Origin: Gonapodya prolifera JEL478
Lineage: Eukaryota > Monoblepharomycota > Monoblepharidomycetes > Monoblepharidales > Gonapodyaceae
Assembly (NCBI GenBank): GCA_001574975.1
Contig: KQ965741.1
Span: 496,001 to 560,000, forward strand
Reading direction: 5' to 3'
DNA length: 64,000 nucleotides
Position 1 is the first letter of the stretch. Every line of letters begins with the position of its first letter. Below the pieces are notes generated by a model. That model worked only from the letters and a program-made list of their open reading frames with translations. It was not told the origin of the DNA and made no database searches. This document shows positions 1-11,600 of the stretch, piece by piece. The position numbers were made by a program, and so were the translations under genes.

Positions 1-250
1 TGATGGTCTAGTACAAAAACTTTCCGGTCTCTCTTGGGCGTTTCATGTTTTACCACACACGATAGAATTTCTCAGCTCTTTCCCAACGTTGTATTGATTT
101 CGTCTCATTTCTGAGAGTGACTCACCCAGTTTTGGAATGGGTGCCGACAGGTGCCGACCTGGTGGTTGTCTGTCCTTCTCCCTTGCCTGAAACCTCCCGC
201 TCCCGCCGCCGCTCATACGCCCATCGAAAAACACCCATCATTCACGAGCC

Positions 251-1361
251 ATGACAAAGTTCTTGTGTGAAGAAGACGCCATCTCACAGCCCATCGAAGG
301 CGACGCTGCAAGCGCTGCGGAAGTTTCTTGGGGCAGATTGAACGGAAACGCCCGTCTCGACGAAACGGTGGTTTTGCCTCATTCAATGATCCTTTTGAGC
401 GTGATCTGACACATTCCTCTCTCTCGCAAAGGCTCCTCTCGCGTGCACTTCTGGAACAGGCATTCGTGGCAGCTACAGCGATTTCCTCAAAAGGTACTTC
501 GAGGAGGCAGGTGGTGTGGACGAAGAGAATGATGATGGAAGGTAAGCTGAGACCGCGGGATCTCACTTCCAGTTTCGTCATTGGTTGTGGTTCTCATTCC
601 GACGCCAGGCTCACCTACGGCACCACCACGCCCGCCGCGTCGAGCATTGACTCCACGCCCGATGTGCCTCTTTCCAAAGCCGCCATCACTGGTATTACTA
701 TGAAAAGCCTGTCCACCGTGGTTCCCTTCTTTCTGGCATTCTCCTGGCTGTCGCTGTAGCTGCTGTGTTCGGAATGAGCTCGTAAGTCTCGAAGCTCATC
801 CCCATGCTGCATCGGACGGAAGTATTGATACTGTATATTGTCTGACAGCCGCCCGTGCTAAAACCGTACCGATGCTGGTGAGTTTTTGTTCTCATCTTTG
901 ACCCACTTTATGGAATTGATGCGAATGAAATTTCGAAGATCTCGCCAAGATTTCGTCTGCAGTTCTCGACCTGAAAGGGGAACTGGCCTACCTTAAGAGG
1001 GTGAATGCAGCCTTGTTGGCGGACACAGGTTTGTACCGTATTTGCTCATCAATCTATGTGATCCCACTAAGTTAGCCCACCATTCCAGCTCGCAACATCG
1101 TCATGATCAAAGACGAGATAAATCATCTGAGGACCTCTATGGCTGAGTCTCGGGCGGAGATCCTCGAAGGCATTGAAGCCATACAGCGCAAAATTGCTAA
1201 GCTCGAGCAGGTCTACCACGAGGACGACGACAGCTTCGTTGTGAGTTGAACGAAGCTTTCTGTTTTGCCGCGGGGCTCTAACTTTGCTTCGCAACTGTGC
1301 CCAGAAGGTTCAGAAGTTGGCCCACGATTCTTCCAAACCTCCCCGCACCATAACGGTGTAA
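251..1361 (+). CDS. Small single-pass membrane protein with C-terminal coiled coil (unknown function)
   Basis: I do not recognise this gene. The ATG at 251 opens a frame that needs an intron before base 434 (likely 368-433, with a CTGAC branch site). The next exon contains SDFLKRYFEEAGG and ends at a donor at 541. An exon around 685-781 encodes one hydrophobic helix (SGILLAVAVAAVFGM) and ends at a gtaagt donor. Later short exons encode a charged heptad-like stretch (LDLKGELAYLKR, then MIKDEINHLRTSMAESRAEI, then IQRKIAKLEQVYHEDDD). The end is KPPRTITV and a TAA at 1359-1361. Six or seven exons are needed. The phase between the second exon and the helix exon is unresolved, because the frame carrying the helix has a TGA near 650 and one junction there is not placed. 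A tail-facing membrane tether or SNARE-like shape is possible but not shown. Confidence 0.5.
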
Positions 1362-1726
1362 TCTCCCGTCACCCCAAGATACGGTCCCGTCGATATGCAT
1401 TTTTTCACTCCAATTTTCACAATTGTATATACTCCACGTCACCACTTTGAATAACATCACTGGTTGGATCTAATCTTCAACAAAACGTTGAGTTCGTATC
1501 CACCCCATTGATGTCTGGAGCTGGTGATAAAGTGTATTTCGAAGCGCTTCATTGGTGCAATCATCTCGCTTTCTGTAAAAAGCGTACTGTTTCATCCGTG
1601 TGATATCACTTAACCCCGTACTTCTCGTTGCGAGAGATCACACGATCCAACTTCGAACTTCAAACCAGTTCGAACACCAGGCGCTTGCATCTATTACGTC
1701 ATCCAAAAAAAGCCGGGGCTATGTTT
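1362..1726. other. Intergenic, convergent gene ends
   Basis: This spacer lies between the stop of the coiled-coil membrane protein gene and the stop of the enoyl-CoA hydratase gene. It is AT-richer than its surroundings. I see no repeat, RNA gene or coherent reading frame in it. Confidence 0.5.
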
Positions 1727-3085
1727 TTATTTCGCATAGCTATTGAATGCCTGGAACACCGGATCCCTTTTCTCCACGATAGCATCCTGGGGAGGGCAAG
1801 ACAGGAAGAGACAACGGTCACCAAAAAAATGGACATCGAGCATCCGAGCGTGCAAGTGTACTCACCAATCCTTCGGGGTAGTCTGGCGACGCATATCCGT
1901 GGGCCTGAAACGCAACGAATCAGCCACCGGTCCCAATGCATAGCACCACCCGCGCGCTTGCAACCCACCTGTGAGTCCGCCTCCCTCTGCAACGCCCTCT
2001 CGAGCCCATCATCTACCCTCATCCTCAACGTTTTCAGCGTCCCCCGAACAGCGACGGGGCTGGCCTTGGCGATCCGTTCGGCGATCTTCTTCGCCTCCGC
2101 GACAACCTGGTCCGGTTCCACCGAGGACAAGACGAGCCCGTACCGAGCGGCGTCGTCAGCCGACACGAGGTCCCCGGTCAGCAGGAGGAGCGAGGCTGTT
2201 TGGTTGCCGACAAGGATTGGAAGGGTGTGGGAGCCGGCCATGCCGGGATGCATGCCGATGCTGGGTAAGATACGCGTGGGGTTGGGTGAGTGAGGAAGTG
2301 GGGAGAGTGGTCGGTAAAAACCGCGGCACTCACCGTGTGAAGTTAAGACCGACTTTGGCAGGTTTGGCTGCGACCCGCATGTCGCACGCAAGGGCCAAAC
2401 AGAATCCGGCACCTATGGCGTGCCCGTTAATGGCGGCGATGACGGGCACAGGAAGCTTGCGGACAGAAAGGAACCGGTCGTAGAACTGCCTCATGACCTC
2501 CACATTCTTTTGCGGTGTGGTGGTGATGCGGTCCCGCAAGAATCCGAGGTCACCCCCCGCAGAGAACGCCCGCCCGGCGCCCGTAAGTACGACTGCGCGG
2601 ACAGAGTCGTCGGCGGAAAGAGTCTAGGCGGTGCAAAAGGTGTTGATACGGTCGGAAGCAAAATGTGAGTCACGGGCCGTGGGAGTTAAGACGGGCCGAC
2701 ACGAACGAACATCGGAGGGCACCAATGGGGCGTGCTGGGACCTCTAACTCCCCTTCAATGCAAACCCAGGACACATGGCATCGCCCATCCCCCGCCCGGC
2801 AGTCCCACTCACCGCAACGGCTTCCCGAAAAGCGTCGCCGACTTCCTCCGTGAGCGCGTTGAGGCTTTTCGGGCGGTTGAGAGTCAGGATCGCGACGCCA
2901 CTTGGCTCGCGGGTGATGACGACGGGGTCGGAAGATGCGGGGGCTGCCGCCGAGGAGAGCGAGGGGATCGTTTGGTGAAGGAATCGCACAGAGGCAGATG
3001 CTGCAGCAGGACGGGTAGCGGCGAGGAATCGCGGGGATTGCGAGCTGCACAGGGAAAGTAGCGACGTGGAAGTACGGGTGGCCAT
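1727..3085 (-). CDS. Enoyl-CoA hydratase/isomerase family protein, probably mitochondrial
   Basis: This is a crotonase-fold enzyme; family members hydrate or isomerise enoyl-CoA in fatty-acid or amino-acid breakdown. The start at 3085 opens an Arg/Ser/Ala-rich leader (MATRTSTSLLSLCSSQSPRF) typical of mitochondrial import. The core then follows: VAILTLNRPKSLNALTEE, an exon with AVVLTGAGRAFSAGGDL (oxyanion-hole region), INGHAIGAGFCLALACDMR, and GMHPGMAGSHTLP leading to LLTGDLVSADDAARYGLV. Short 3' exons give HGYASPDYPEGL and the last exon ends FQAFNSYAK with TAA at 1727-1729. Five or more introns of 55-180 nt are needed. Length and domain order are normal for the family. The exact substrate cannot be told. 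The F-box gene upstream on the same strand stops 68 bases before this start, so any promoter is very short. Confidence 0.85.
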
Positions 3086-3153
3086 TGTCGAGTGAGGACG
3101 TCTCGAGTTCCAGCGGTTATATTATGTGGCCAAAACAACAATAAATTATCCGT

Positions 3154-4629
3154 CTAAACTTCATCATTCGCGTCCCATGCCGAAAAGTCCTCTCTAAACA
3201 CGACCCGCTTTCCACCGGCATTACCCTTTGCCACCCATTTTCGCAGGCGCTCGCGAGAATCGTCGTCTCCCACCAGCGACAGAACAAACACCTCGGCCTT
3301 ACAATCGCGCACAAGGCGCTCTCCTGCCTCCAGTTTCGCCTGGCCAAAGGAGACGTCGGAGGGGTTGTAGTACACGTACGACCGATCCACGAGGAAGTTG
3401 AGGTGGAGGGTGTGAATGTCGGGCAGGAAGAAATTGATGAGGATGGCAGAGCCAGTGGCCACCTCAATGTCGCGAAAGAGCTCGTTGGCCACTGAAAGCC
3501 GCAGACGAGTTATCCCGGACAACCGAGGCATGCCGCCGCTCAGCTGCGTCTCCTTGCGCGCGATCTTGCGCAGGGTAATGTCCATCGCTTCCCTGGAATG
3601 GAACAGACCTCCATCCTGTGTGATCAGGTTACACGTCTTAAGCGCCGTGTACATGAGCGTCGGCGTGGCAAGAGGACCGAACTCGAGCAGGTGGGGAAAT
3701 GCGCTTCGGATTCGTAAGATCTGGTGTGGATTCGTCTCCCAAAGGATAGAGTTAATGGTCAAAACACGAATCCGCTTCCTCATCTTCTGGTCCATCGCCC
3801 GGTCCGCGATGGCACCCAAATCCTCCCCGTAATCGGGGTAGCCGTTCAAGCGCAGGTGGTTTGCATTGGGGAAGTAGCTCTCGACCAAGCCAAAGATGGT
3901 GTCGTCGAGCTTAGGCATCGCGTCCGGCTGTGATATCTCCACGGTTGTAATCCAGTCGTAGGATTGGACCAGCTGCAGCTGACGCCTCTTTTGAAGAAAC
4001 GCAGCGCCACGAATGTTGACGCTAGAGGTCCTCGCAACCCTCACGAACGCGTCGATCTTGGTCATGGAGGTGAGGTTGAGGTCGTCCCAGAGACGTCCGT
4101 TGGATCCCCGTCCCAGGAACAAGACGTTTCTGATGGAACACACCACTTCTCGTTTGTTCCAGCTCGAGTCGAATATGCTTGCTGCAACCACTCTCGCAAT
4201 ATCGTCCAAGGCCGTGACCGGTGACAGCGGCTTGATCGCCATTTCGACCTTCGCTCTCCCGACGGCGACGAACCGCTTTCCGCCCGCGAAAAACGCCGTC
4301 GGCCGCTCGAGAAAGGTGCGATCGCGGCATCGTCGCGTCACTTTCACTTTCGCCACTTGCGTGGACCCGCCCTGCTTTCCAAACGCCCACCACCACCCAA
4401 CGATGTCCACAACGAAGGGGACTTTTCCCGACGGGTGCAACGCTGTTTCGGATACGGCCTTCCATGTGCGAGACACTTTTGGAATGCTCCACAGGAGGTC
4501 TGACGTGGGAAGCTGGAGGAGAATGGGGCGAAGGATCTCAATGGGAAGTTGCGGGAATCTGTTCGTGGATTGGTCCCCATCCATGTCGATCAATGGGGGA
4601 TTGTGCTCGGATGGGTCCAGGTTGTTCAT
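3154..4629 (-). CDS. F-box protein
   Basis: A single exon of 491 residues. I chose the ATG at 4629 (MNNLDPSEHNPPLID) because the F-box follows shortly after: FPQLPIEILRPILLQLPTSD then WSIPKVSRTWKAVSE, the usual LP-E-I-L and SRxW spacing. F-box proteins bind Skp1 and present substrates to an SCF ubiquitin ligase. The rest has regularly spaced leucine/hydrophobic segments but no clean LRR or WD repeat. The frame is open upstream of this ATG, so a longer form is possible. It is divergent from the GH18-GH16 gene, with 182 bp between starts. It resembles the second F-box gene at 28.7 kb in size and layout, though not closely in sequence. Confidence 0.8.
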   Translation of the reverse strand: MNNLDPSEHNPPLIDMDGDQSTNRFPQLPIEILRPILLQLPTSDLLWSIPKVSRTWKAVSETALHPSGKVPFVVDIVGWWWAFGKQGGSTQVAKVKVTRRCRDRTFLERPTAFFAGGKRFVAVGRAKVEMAIKPLSPVTALDDIARVVAASIFDSSWNKREVVCSIRNVLFLGRGSNGRLWDDLNLTSMTKIDAFVRVARTSSVNIRGAAFLQKRRQLQLVQSYDWITTVEISQPDAMPKLDDTIFGLVESYFPNANHLRLNGYPDYGEDLGAIADRAMDQKMRKRIRVLTINSILWETNPHQILRIRSAFPHLLEFGPLATPTLMYTALKTCNLITQDGGLFHSREAMDITLRKIARKETQLSGGMPRLSGITRLRLSVANELFRDIEVATGSAILINFFLPDIHTLHLNFLVDRSYVYYNPSDVSFGQAKLEAGERLVRDCKAEVFVLSLVGDDDSRERLRKWVAKGNAGGKRVVFREDFSAWDANDEV

Positions 4630-4811
4630 TTCATAGCCCGGAATGTGCCAGACGCGTCCGTTGCGCTTCGTTTTGCTTGAATGTTGGCCACGGTCACAAG
4701 CGTTCTGGCATACCGCCTGACTGCGTTGACCGAAGGTGAGAGTGTGAGCAACGGGCCCTGAGCAATCGCACCAACATTTCACATTGACTGCTCCGCTCCC
4801 CTGCCAGGCTG

Positions 4812-7800
4812 ATGGCAAAGCGAAAATCGTACATAGAGCTTGCGGAGACGCTTGACCCATCGTCAGCGGATGATTATTCTCCCAAAGACAAGCTCGCTCC
4901 TTCCCGAGGGCAATCGCGGTCTGACCTGCGCCGGCTTGAGGTTCAAGGCAAATCACAATCCAAGACGCAACTCAAGGAGACGCGAGAAAAATGGATTGCG
5001 CGCGCGCTCTACACGTCCGTCACGCTCGTTGTTTTTCTCGCAGGAGCAGTGGTCGGACGATTTGGAACGTCTTTTGACACCAACCCATCTCCACCGGAAG
5101 CGGCAGTGGGACCCAGACCTGCAATAGCAGCTTCGAGCGGTCAAATTATTTATGCTGGCACACGCGCTTACCCGGTTGACTCCCTCATGCCCGTCGGACC
5201 TGTCAACGAAACCCGAGCTGATGTTTTCGCTCAAGTGGCATCAGCAAGCTCCATCGTGGAAGATTTTAATTGGCCCTACAATTACGTGTACGCCCCATGG
5301 CGGGCTACGCAACCGACAGGGCTCCCCGAAGCGGCGGGAAGCGACGACGGTTCATCGGCACATCAAGGAATCGCAATGAGACGACCCGGCTGGGTGGACG
5401 CGGCTATTGCGGCCGCAGAGACCACCCAAGTTGTGGTGACCGCCAATAGACGACAAATAACGAAAACAACCGCCTCAGGGGTGTACACGGCGCGGCGAAG
5501 GACTTCGTCCTCAAGTGCAGCTGCTTCGGCAACTCAAACACCACAAGCGTGCGATGTGGCGAGCGGCTGGATGGCTGGGACTGGCAGTTCCTTCACATGT
5601 GTCTGCGATGTAAGGAGATACGCTTGCACAAGCCTTGTTTTTGGTTTTCACCCTTCACACTCCACACCACGCTCGACCACTTTCACCAAAGTGGACCCGC
5701 GGCTTTGTCTACAACTCCGTCAAAAAGAACTGCGAAAAACCTTCCTGCGACGCGTCTGCCGGGTGGATTCCAGGAGTAACGTCGACAGGCCCTGCCTGCG
5801 TGTGCGACTCAGTGAACGGCTACCACTACGATGCCTCATCTCGAACGTGTATAAAAACAGGATCCTCGCCATCTTCCACCACCGAATCGTCGTCACCAAT
5901 TGCATCGTTCACTTCCCAAACTGTAGTTCCCACCAGTATTGCGACATCGACGAACGGCCGCTGTGGACCGGAGTTCAATACGAAATGCCCAGGCATGTGC
6001 TGCTCGCAGTGGGGCTGGTGTGGCTCATCTTCCGACTTGTATGTTACATAAGTACATCGCTTACCTTTGAAGATGTGTCTCATTCTCCTTCATTCGTATC
6101 AGCTGTGGCACTGGATGTCAAGAACAATATGGTATTGGTTGTAGAACGTTGTCTTCCGCGCCTCCACCTCCCGCTTCAAGTGCCCCTGTGAGTACTGGAG
6201 CTGGACCTGGGATCGTGATGTATATGCCTAACTGGAGGTGAGCCACCGTGTTCGTTCAAAAAGTCAATTCCGATGTCCTCTCTGGTCCTCCCTAGTGGTG
6301 ACATTACAACGATAGACCTCACAAGAATCAACGTCATCAACTACGCATTCTACAAATGCGGCCCGAATGGAGAAGTCTACGGGGTTGACAGCGGGCTCAT
6401 TTACGCACTCAACACGATTTCTAAAAGGAGGTACCCTGGTCTCAAGTCCGTCGTGTCCATTGGCGGGTGGACGGACAGCACCTACTTCTCTGTCGTTGCG
6501 AAAGATGCGACCAAGCGTGCCGCGTTTGTTTCCAATGCTGTGAACTTTGCAAATAACAACGGATTCGATGGAGTGGATATCGACTGGGAATGTGAGTGAG
6601 CTGCATCGTTACGTCATCTCAAATTGCACAATACAAGATATACTCTCCACAGACCCTGGGGGTGGAGGTGTGGATGGAAACACAGCCGACCCAAACGACG
6701 CCGCCAATTTCCTCCTGTTGTTGAAGGAGCTTCGCGCGGCGCTCGGTTTATCCAAATTTATCACAATCGCGGCCCCGTTTGACCCCACGTGCTACAAAAA
6801 CCTCTTGCCCCAATTTGTCCAGCTCCTGGATTGGGTGAATCTCATGACGTACGATATGTGCAATTCCTGGAATGGTGAGTCGATTTTGAGCGCCCTCTAC
6901 AGGCGATAGTTAAACGGCCTCGTTGCCAAGGTTTTGCGTGCTTCAACTCACCTTTGTACACTGATTCGACCGCGTCCTACGATTATGGGTCAGCTTCTTC
7001 AGGGGTTCAAAAGTATCTCAACGCTGGGGTACCAAAGAATAAACTGAGCATGGGTATCCCTTTTTACGGTGAATCTCGACGCGCTATCATAGTCTTTGAC
7101 TTGCGTGATTCATTCGAACCAATTGCAACAAAGGGTATGGAACATATGTTTCCTCATCTTGGAACAATGGGTTGCACGCGACCGCCACTGGCAATATTGG
7201 CCAGATCTCGTGGAACACGCTGCGCTCCGAAGGATATCTCAGTGGACCACTGACTGCCACAAACGGCTGGACGCGGACGTGGTGGGACACCATCCAAGGT
7301 CCATCTATCTTCAAAGGCAATCTCTTCATTTGTATGTTGAATTCCAGAGGAGAGCTCTTAAAGTTGTTTTGATGTGTATTTGACGCTTCATTTTGTTCAG
7401 GCTATGACGATCCCCAATCCATCCAGGGCAAGGTCCAATACGCAAAGAACGAAGGATTGGGTGGTGTTATGGTTTGGGAGCTCTCAGAGGACAACGGCGA
7501 GCTGGCAGAAGCGATACGACAAAACTGGAATGGTGGCTCCACAGCATCACTTCCGGAGACAAAGCTCATCGAATCTTTCCCCAAATCGAATGGCGTCTGG
7601 CAGCTCGCTTGGAGTGAAGATTTTGATTATGCCGGGGCTCCAGACCCTCGCTTCTGGAACCTGGTAAAGGGAGCTGGGACATCAGGTGAAATGGAACAGT
7701 ACACATCAGATAACGTCAAAGTTGAAAACGGAATGCTCGTCATAACGGCGACGCAAGGGAACAATGGATGGACAAGTGGTCAAATCACAACAAAGAACCT

Positions 7801-8323
7801 GCTTCACCTCAAGTATGGGCGCATTGAAGCGCGAGTAAAATTTCCAACAGGGTCAGGAACTTGGCCAATAGTTTCATTGGTGTAGGTTACAAATGAACGC
7901 CTTCTTGGAGGGACCTTCTCACTGCACGTCTGTGTGTTTAGCGGGACTTCGTCAGATTCTTGGCCTCCACAGGAGCAAATTGATATACTGGAGTATGCAG
8001 GGGATGGCAAAGCCAACGGGGCAGTGCAAACAAAGTCCTACTCCTGGCAGCTGGGGAACGCGCCGACGGGTTCCATAATGGTTGACGATTCGGGATGGAG
8101 TCTGTTTGCCGTGGAGTGGTTTGAGGATCGCATTGACTTTTACGGGAACGAAAAGCAATTTCTCTCAATTTGCAAAGTGGCACTGCAGGAAGAATGGCCC
8201 TTCGACGACTTCTTTTACGTTTCCATGAACCTTGCGATTGGGGGCTCACATGCAGGACCCGTGACTACTCTGAGTTCGCAACAGCTCCTTGTAGATTATG
8301 TGCGTGTTTACCAATCTGCCTGA
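4812..8323 (+). CDS. Membrane-anchored CBM18-GH18-GH16 wall enzyme (chitinase plus GH16 domain)
   Basis: Multi-exon gene. The start at 4812 opens a charged cytosolic N-terminus, then one hydrophobic segment (ALYTSVTLVVFLAGAVVG, about residues 63-80), so a type II membrane protein. The outside part begins with two Cys-rich repeats (CDVASGWMAG and CDASAGWIPG) and a CBM18 chitin-binding domain (CGPEFNTKCPGMCCSQWGWC, next exon CGTGCQEQYGIGC). A GH18 domain follows: YMPNW, SVVSIGGW, and the catalytic FDGVDIDWE at about 6560-6594, then MTYDM and KLSMGIPFYG. Exons at about 7400-8323 encode a GH16 domain (YTSDNVKVENGMLVITAT, QIDILEYAG, FFYVSMNLAIGG, VDYVRVYQSA). The residue at the GH16 nucleophile position is Gln (codon 7976-7978). 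Role inferred: wall remodelling, cleaving chitin and binding or joining chitin and glucan. Intron edges are approximate. Confidence 0.85.
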
Positions 8324-8613
8324 CCTGGTTGCTTTAGAGGTGGTGGACGTTGCTAAGAGGACGCCCCAGAATATCTTTACATATTTACAATGGGTATCGA
8401 TTTCTAATAGAGTTGACTTCGAGTAAGTGTGTCCAGGAACCTGTGCTGACGATCACGTTCCAAGCTTTCCGGGCAACGAATTCTCGTCAGATCTGCTACA
8501 ATATTTTCGCAGTCTGCTTGATCGCACCAGCCGAAGTGGCGATACACCTTTCTTGTTCTAGGTTGAGAGATTCTCAGCTCTTAGGAGTGCAAATTTTGCA
8601 GGATGATGAATGC
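8324..8613. other. Intergenic, convergent gene ends
   Basis: Spacer between the stop of the GH18-GH16 gene and the stop of the ATAD5/Elg1 gene. It would hold both 3' ends. No repeat or reading frame of note. Confidence 0.4.
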
Positions 8614-11600
8614 TCACATAAGGCGCATAGAACGCGTCCCTTTCTGGTCCCCGTCTCCAGAGTTCACCCTCTGCGATCTCGTGATTTCATCTTGCAATCT
8701 CGTGATTTCATCTGAAAGAATACCCTGGACAATTGGACGGTAGAAAAGAAACAGCGAGGTTGGATGCACAATACGAGTTTGAAGCTTTGTGAACTGCATC
8801 AAGGAATATGGGGCAGTGAAGCGAAAATGCAATCTATGGGTTCGGTAAGCCACAGTAAAAGATTGCACAACGTTGTATAAAGGTCAAAACGCACCGGTCA
8901 GAATCCAAATCATCGAACAGCAGGCTACCAATGCATTTCTCATCAACGCCATACCCAACCCCAGAAGATACAACGGAATGAGGAGCAATAGACAAATCCA
9001 GAGGTCGGCGAACATTGAAGCGTTGGACAATCGACTCCAATGTGGAACGTAAGTGGTTCCGAACACCGTCCACCAATTCCTCCAACCACCCAGAAGCATC
9101 AAGTTCTCCTGCAAAGCATTGACGGTACTTCTGATGTCTCATATCAAAATCACTCGGCTTGGGCATCATAGTTTGGAAACGGGGTTCATCCGCGCTTCCC
9201 GCGGATTCAATCTCCGATATTCGTTGCGAGTCTTCTATAACGTCTGGTTCCTCAATCTATGGAGGATCGTAGTTCATTACACGCATTCTATAGCTGCGGT
9301 AACGTAGAGAGCTCACCATGAATGTATCCCAAGCATCATCGAAAACTATTTCCACGGAGCAAACACTATCCACGAAATCTGCGTAGGCAGTGAGAGCTTC
9401 AACAGTTTCCGGTATGCGCCTGGGATTGAACTCAAGAGAATCGTCTGTCTCCCCGACCGTTCGACTTAGTCGGGTGCTTGCAGGAAGATTAGAATTGGGC
9501 AAAACAGCTGCTTCAATACTACCGAGTGAAGATTCATGATTCGGTCCGTTGAAGTCGATCGAAACGTCAACAGCTTCAGGTTCTAGCCTTGCAGGTAGCC
9601 CAAAAAGTACCGCGTCCTTTGTGGGAACGGTCACGCCCTCCTGTCCAGACCTACAAAGGGAGGATGAGCTCTCCTCACTTTCGGGCTTCACATCAGAATT
9701 GGTCGTAAAAAGTTCTTTCGAATACTCCACGAGATCAAGAAGATCAGTTGGGATTTTATGAGACCACTTCCTTCTCAGAACGTCAACGATGACTCCTTGA
9801 TGCCCCAAATCATTTAAAATGGGTGTCCCATTGCTTCTAGCAGCTTCCCCATCAAGTGGCACAGCCACGCTTGGTGCTCCAAAGGTCAATGTTGACTGGG
9901 TAGAATCGTTTCCCCTCGGTCTTTTCGATCCATTCATCACGTCATTCGGGGCGTCATCTGCGTCATCTTGTTGTAAACGTGATCTCTTGAGACTTTGCCC
10001 ATTACGCTTGAGAATTGCGAGATCTTCCACAACATCACCCGACGACTGTATCAAAATTCGTGGCGCTCCTTTGCACTCGAACTCCAGCGAAGCAAGGGCT
10101 TTTGCGATGTCTCCTTTGCTTTCAAGAGCAATTTTCCCCACTTGCGATGGTCTTACCCACTTGCCTTCAGCCAAGGCCACTAGTTGAAGGTACGGCGCCA
10201 GTTCTTCGATTGGCGGTCGCTTTGTTTCCCGAACAACAAGGAACGGAGAAAGGGAAGAGGGCAGCCGAGTTGGGAGGCTCCAATCTGGGACAGATAGAAT
10301 CAACAACGTTCACAGCTTCGAAAACTCGATACAGATAAAATACCATTTGCCATCATCACGATTGGACGTTTGCTTTCGGCTGCAAGGTCCGCAATCGTCT
10401 TCCAAAAATCGCGATCTTCGCGAAACACCATGTCTGCTTGTTCAAATGCGATGACGGCTTGAGCTGGTGCATTTTTAGGAGCGTTCTCTGCGGACGGTTT
10501 CGATGTTGACATGGGAACGTTCTTTTCTTCGGAGTTGTTGATTTCAGCCTTCTTCGATCTTTCCCGTTCCATATCACGAGTCGAGGAGCCGGACCCAGGG
10601 GGACGCCCGCGACGCCTCTTTTGTGAGTCCGTAGAAGCTTTGATCGGCTTATTGATTGTTCTTCGCTGAACTGGTTGAAAGTCGGAGTCCTCGGAATTAT
10701 CCACCTCGTCATCTGATTTGTGTGAGTTTGTGAATCGTTCCAAACCTGAGGAGATGTTTGCATCGGTATGAGAAATATTTGGACCATCATTGCTTGGAAT
10801 GGAAACATCCGGAAGCGGTTCTACAGGGGCACTGCAAACATTCAAAACTGGTCCACTCTCAAAGTTCATACTTCCTTCCACCATGGTACCGTCCTCATCA
10901 TACTCTTCTTCGTCAATAACAATGAAAGTGTCGGAAGACGTCACATCCTCAGTTAATATCGGTGCAGAAGCTGTAGGAGCTGTCGCAGGTTTCTTTGGTT
11001 CTGCCTCAGTGTTGTCATCATTGTCGTCAATCACCAATCTACTCTTCCGCACTTTGGTGAGCGTTCCTGCATGAGATTCGTTGCTTCCGCTGATTTCAGC
11101 CGTCCTCCACACCATTTGTAAAGGTCCTTTCTTCCGAGCCTTCGAAGATTCTGATGTCTGTCCATTAGCTCCTCTCACCACGTGCGTTGTTGTCACGCTA
11201 CCAACAACCCCGAGAACGTCTGGCCTGCTCCTTCTCTCATTCGGAGCCATCTCGAGCACCTCGTACCCTTCAGTGGTAGCTGCAACCCGAACAAGTGCAG
11301 TTTTGCAAGAGCCAGTGGGTCCAATAAGGAGCAAAGTTGAGGTTGTTGGATCTGAGAGGGTCGGTAGTGAGTGGGTCAGATCTTCATCCCCCTTGCTCCC
11401 GTCGGAAAGCACGAAATCGTCATCGTCCGAGTCCCGTGGCGCCCGACGTCGGCGCCCACGTTTATTTGCTTGCTGAGCAGCGATGGCTGCCGCTGCCGCT
11501 CGTCGCTCGGCCTCGGCTGGGCCTGCAACTTTCCAGCGTTCCAGCCAAGCGGTGACTTCACAGGCTAGATCGGCATTGGCCAGGACTTCAGAAGTATCGT

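Noticed and set aside
1-250. Minus-strand frame at 43-234
   Set aside because: Short, no motif, and it overlaps the likely promoter of the first gene.
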